Made by a program: the position numbers and the translations under genes | Assembly (NCBI GenBank): GCA_033030425.1 | Contig: JAUFSD010000011.1 | Span: 620,001 to 684,000, forward strand | Direction of reading: 5' to 3' | Origin: Verpa conica | Taxonomy: Eukaryota > Ascomycota > Pezizomycetes > Pezizales > Morchellaceae | Length of the DNA stretch: 64,000 nt | Part shown: positions 61,336 through 64,000 of the stretch, piece by piece | Position numbering within the stretch: position 1 is the first letter of the stretch | How the letters are laid out: every line of letters starts with the position of its first letter | The notes under the pieces: model-generated | Seen by the model: the letters and a program-made list of their open reading frames with translations, nothing else | Told to the model about the DNA's origin: nothing | Databases searched by the model: none

Positions 61336-62875
61336 GTGGCGGGACGTTTTGAAACAGGCGTTTAGAATTCCAGAGATATTGTGTTATTCTTCTCTGTACA
61401 TTCTTACTAGTCTTTGGAAGAAAGAATTTCTAGGGTGGGAATGAGGGGGGTGTTTTAAAAATTGGGGGTGCACAAGAAAAAAGAAGGAAGGACGGGGAGG
61501 GGATTCAATGTCAATTTTCTTTTTTTGGTCTAAGGGGTTTCATTTTCGTTACCTATAGTTAAGTGTGGGTTGCTCATAATTTTTTTCCACCTGTAGTACT
61601 AGTTCTGTGCGATCTTGTTTCTCTTCGTTCATCTTTAGCGCTTGCACTTCATGTTTTCCCCCGCCCCATAAATCTTATGCCCATATGTCTCTGTAACGAA
61701 GTAAGATTTAACATGACGATCACTAAACACCGAGGTTACTCAAAATGGGTAAATACTATTGGCAAGTTAGTATTACAAAGAGCTATCTCCCCACGATCGT
61801 CGATAGTGGTGGTAAAGCCACGAATTAATTGCATTTTAGTAAATAAGCACGGTGTGTCGGTACCGAAATCGCTTGGTCTAAAATTCTTTTTGGATCGGTA
61901 ATTTATTGGGCAGAAAAATTGCTTCCCCCCGCACTAGGTACCGGCCACAACCCATTAACCCATCTAATGAATCTCCCGTAAAGGAGTTGCGACTTGCGCG
62001 GGAGGGCGTGGGGAAATATTGAGCACAATAATTCGCTCTATTCTACCCCGAAGGAAACTTCTTAAGAGGTCTCAGGAGTTTCCGGTAGAATTCGGCTTTA
62101 CGAGGAGCCACTTTTTATTCGGTTATTACCAAAGATACCAATGCCCGATGCCCGAGGCTACTGGGTAATACCCGAGTAACTCTGCCATAGTTCATGGTAT
62201 CGGTACAAAGCGGAGTGCATTATGGGACAGTCAACAAACATATGAAACACTTTGGCTCCTCCACAATACGGCTACCGTACGCGCGACATGTGTAAGCATT
62301 TGCCGGTGAACTGCTGGGGTTTGACGATAGAGCTCTCTCGGTAGCACAGAAAAAGAAAAGCATACGCAACATGGGTCTTGATCCTTCAATGGGAAGATGT
62401 GCCTGGGAGCTAAGATCGCACCGGGTGGTGGGGCCAGCAACCTGGGCGTAATTGCAAAGAGTAGCCTCGACTGATAAGGACTCGGGTCGTTTTTTTGGTA
62501 CGCCGTGTTAGCGACATCATCGATTTACCCCTCCACAACCCCTCCACAACCCCCAAGAATCCCACCCCCGCCAGCTCTAGGAAGGAAAAGAGCGGCACAA
62601 TTGTAGTTTCATGACCCCTAGTTCCAAGCTTTGTTTGGATTCACTGTGTACTTGCACGGGAAAAGAGAAAAAAACAACCCATTGCGTGCCACCGCGCCCC
62701 TCCTTCATTAACCTCCCATCCCCGCCTTCTCCCGGCTTCTTTTCTTATACTCTTTCCTTCACCCATCTCCACAGGATACAAGCAGTGATCTCTTCCTCCC
62801 TAAGCTGAGCCCTACCTTAATCTTTGTTACTGCCACTTTTCGAAAGCACCTAGCAACTAGGGACAGCAGTGCAAG
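61336..62875. other. intergenic region between clathrin and pyruvate carboxylase
   Basis: About 1.5 kb. The clathrin 3' untranslated part is T-rich. Frames such as 61563-61901 have no signature. The last 250 bases, pyrimidine-rich around 62700-62790, should be the promoter and leader of the pyruvate carboxylase gene. Confidence 0.45.
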
Positions 62876-64000
62876 ATGGAACAATCTTCCCCCGACTATA
62901 ATGCAGTCTTTGAGGATTCGGCGGACTCGTCGACGGTGAGGACGGTTCACCGTCTCCGCGCCAATTCAACAATTATGCAAGTTAACAAAATTTTGGGTTT
63001 GTTTTACTCCTTCGATGTAGCTTTTAGGAAGCAGTGAGAAATGCTGATGTGATTTTTTTTGTTGTGATAAGTTGCGAACCGTGGTGAAATTCGTAGGTCT
63101 CAACTTTCTTTATACCGTAATTCTTATTTAGGAGGGTAAACACTGACTTAGTGACTTGGTAGCTATTCGGGTACACTTTTTTTATTTTTTTAAAAAGACT
63201 TTACTGTTATATTTAGTTTACTGATATTTTTTCCTGATGCGTAGATTTTTAGAACGGTAAGTCTACATTATTTTTACCCGCTTTTTTTTTTGAAGATATG
63301 CTCATATGTCATATAGGCACACGAACTGTCTCTCCTCACTGTTGCTGTTTACAGCCATGAAGACCGTCTTAGCATGCATCGCCAGAGTAAAAAACCCTTT
63401 AATATCTACCATATTTACGTGAGGCAGGGAAGCTAACCTTCTTTTACCTGACTGCCAGAGGCGGATGAAGCTTATGCAATTGGTGCAAGGGGACAATATA
63501 CTCCTGTCCAAGCGTACCTTGCAATCGATGAGATTATTAAGATTGCTGTCACCCATGGAGTAAACATGATTCACCCTGGTTATGGATTTCTTTCTGAGAA
63601 CGCCGAGTTTGCTCGCAAGGTCGAGAAAGCCGGCATGATTGTTAGTAACTCTCGCTCTGATAATTAAGATTTATAGTCTAATATGGTATCTTAAGTTCAT
63701 TGGGCCTACCCCCGAAGTCATAGATGGCTTGGGCGATAAGGTCTCTGCACGTACTCTTGCAATTAAATGCAATGTCCCGGTTGTCCCAGGAACCCCGGGT
63801 CCGGTTAGCAAGCTAGAAGAGGCAGAGAAATTCGTTGAGCAGTATGGGTACCCAGTTATCATCAAGGCGGCATTTGGCGGTGGTGGAAGAGGTATGAGAG
63901 TCGTTAGAGAAGGTGATAGCATTCAGGATGCGTTCACTAGAGCAACATCCGAGTAAGTTCCCCAGCTCTTAGCGGAATATATATGCACTTTCTATTTGGC
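62876..64000 (+). CDS. pyc: pyruvate carboxylase, 5' part (truncated by window end)
   Basis: Seven exons are inferred within the window: 62876-62996, 63072-63092, 63163-63170, 63245-63256, 63317-63386, 63459-63640 and 63696-63952; the gene continues past 64000. The joined frame reads KILVANRGEIPIRIFRTAHE, then [41 protein letters not shown] and the ATP-grasp loop [13 protein letters not shown]. These are the biotin-carboxylase domain blocks in exact family order. The enzyme makes oxaloacetate from pyruvate and bicarbonate with ATP and biotin; in filamentous fungi it is usually cytosolic. Exons 2, 3 and 4 are microexons of 21, 8 and 12 nt, each needed for the invariant VANRGEI-PIR-IFRT stretch. 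About 223 codons are visible of an expected 1190 or so. Confidence 0.95.

Noticed and set aside
61563..61901. 112-codon plus-strand frame after clathrin
   Set aside because: No signature and no partner exons; composition is like the surrounding non-coding sequence.

Overview
The window is a nuclear segment of a filamentous ascomycete (Pezizomycotina). Almost every gene is interrupted by short GT-AG introns, mostly 50-110 nt, with CTAAC/CTGAC-like branch sites, and the proteins are closest in layout to the filamentous-fungal forms of each family. AT-rich gene-free stretches of 1.5-4 kb carrying small inverted-repeat elements, plus an intron-rich clathrin gene, would fit an early-diverging class such as Pezizomycetes, but that placement is inference.

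Layout. 0.9-2.8 kb: proteasome lid subunit RPN3 (+). 2.8-6.7 kb: gene-free, with a TA-flanked MITE and a cluster of inverted-repeat elements (5.4-6.4 kb). 6.7-9.8 kb: cation/Ca2+ exchanger (-), divergent from condensin subunit BRN1 (+, 10.3-13.1 kb). 14.8-19.0 kb: three related copies (one intact, one broken, one truncated) of an unrecognised gene pairing a small helical domain with an RRM-like domain, next to a nested MITE. 19.9-21.6 kb: COP9 signalosome subunit CSN2 (-). 22.1-27.7 kb: nucleoporin NUP188 (-). 29.3-30.7 kb: geranylgeranyltransferase-I beta CDC43 (-). 31.2-32.5 kb: ER cyclophilin B (-), with a possible alternative membrane-anchoring last exon. 35.9-39.7 kb: Csx2-type BAR-PH-ArfGAP protein (-). 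43.2-44.4 kb: secreted class-3 lipase (-), divergent from the Spp2-type splicing factor (+, 44.6-46.0 kb). 48.7-50.3 kb: secreted pectate lyase (+). 53.1-53.4 kb: small GPI-type surface protein (+). 55.6-61.3 kb: clathrin heavy chain (+). 62.9 kb to the window end: 5' part of pyruvate carboxylase (+).

Most genes are conserved housekeeping genes: protein turnover (RPN3, CSN2), chromosome structure (BRN1), nuclear pore (NUP188), splicing (Spp2), membrane traffic (clathrin, ArfGAP, CDC43), ER folding (cyclophilin B), calcium transport and anaplerosis. There is no biosynthetic cluster. The pectate lyase and lipase suggest plant-derived substrates.

The points most worth a second look are the 8-nt and 12-nt microexons in pyruvate carboxylase, the in-frame alternative 3' exon of cyclophilin B, the unrecognised helical/RRM gene family, a GC-AG intron in the clathrin gene and the nested palindromic elements. 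All exon borders were inferred by eye from reading frame, splice consensus and remembered family conservation. No database search or RNA data were used.
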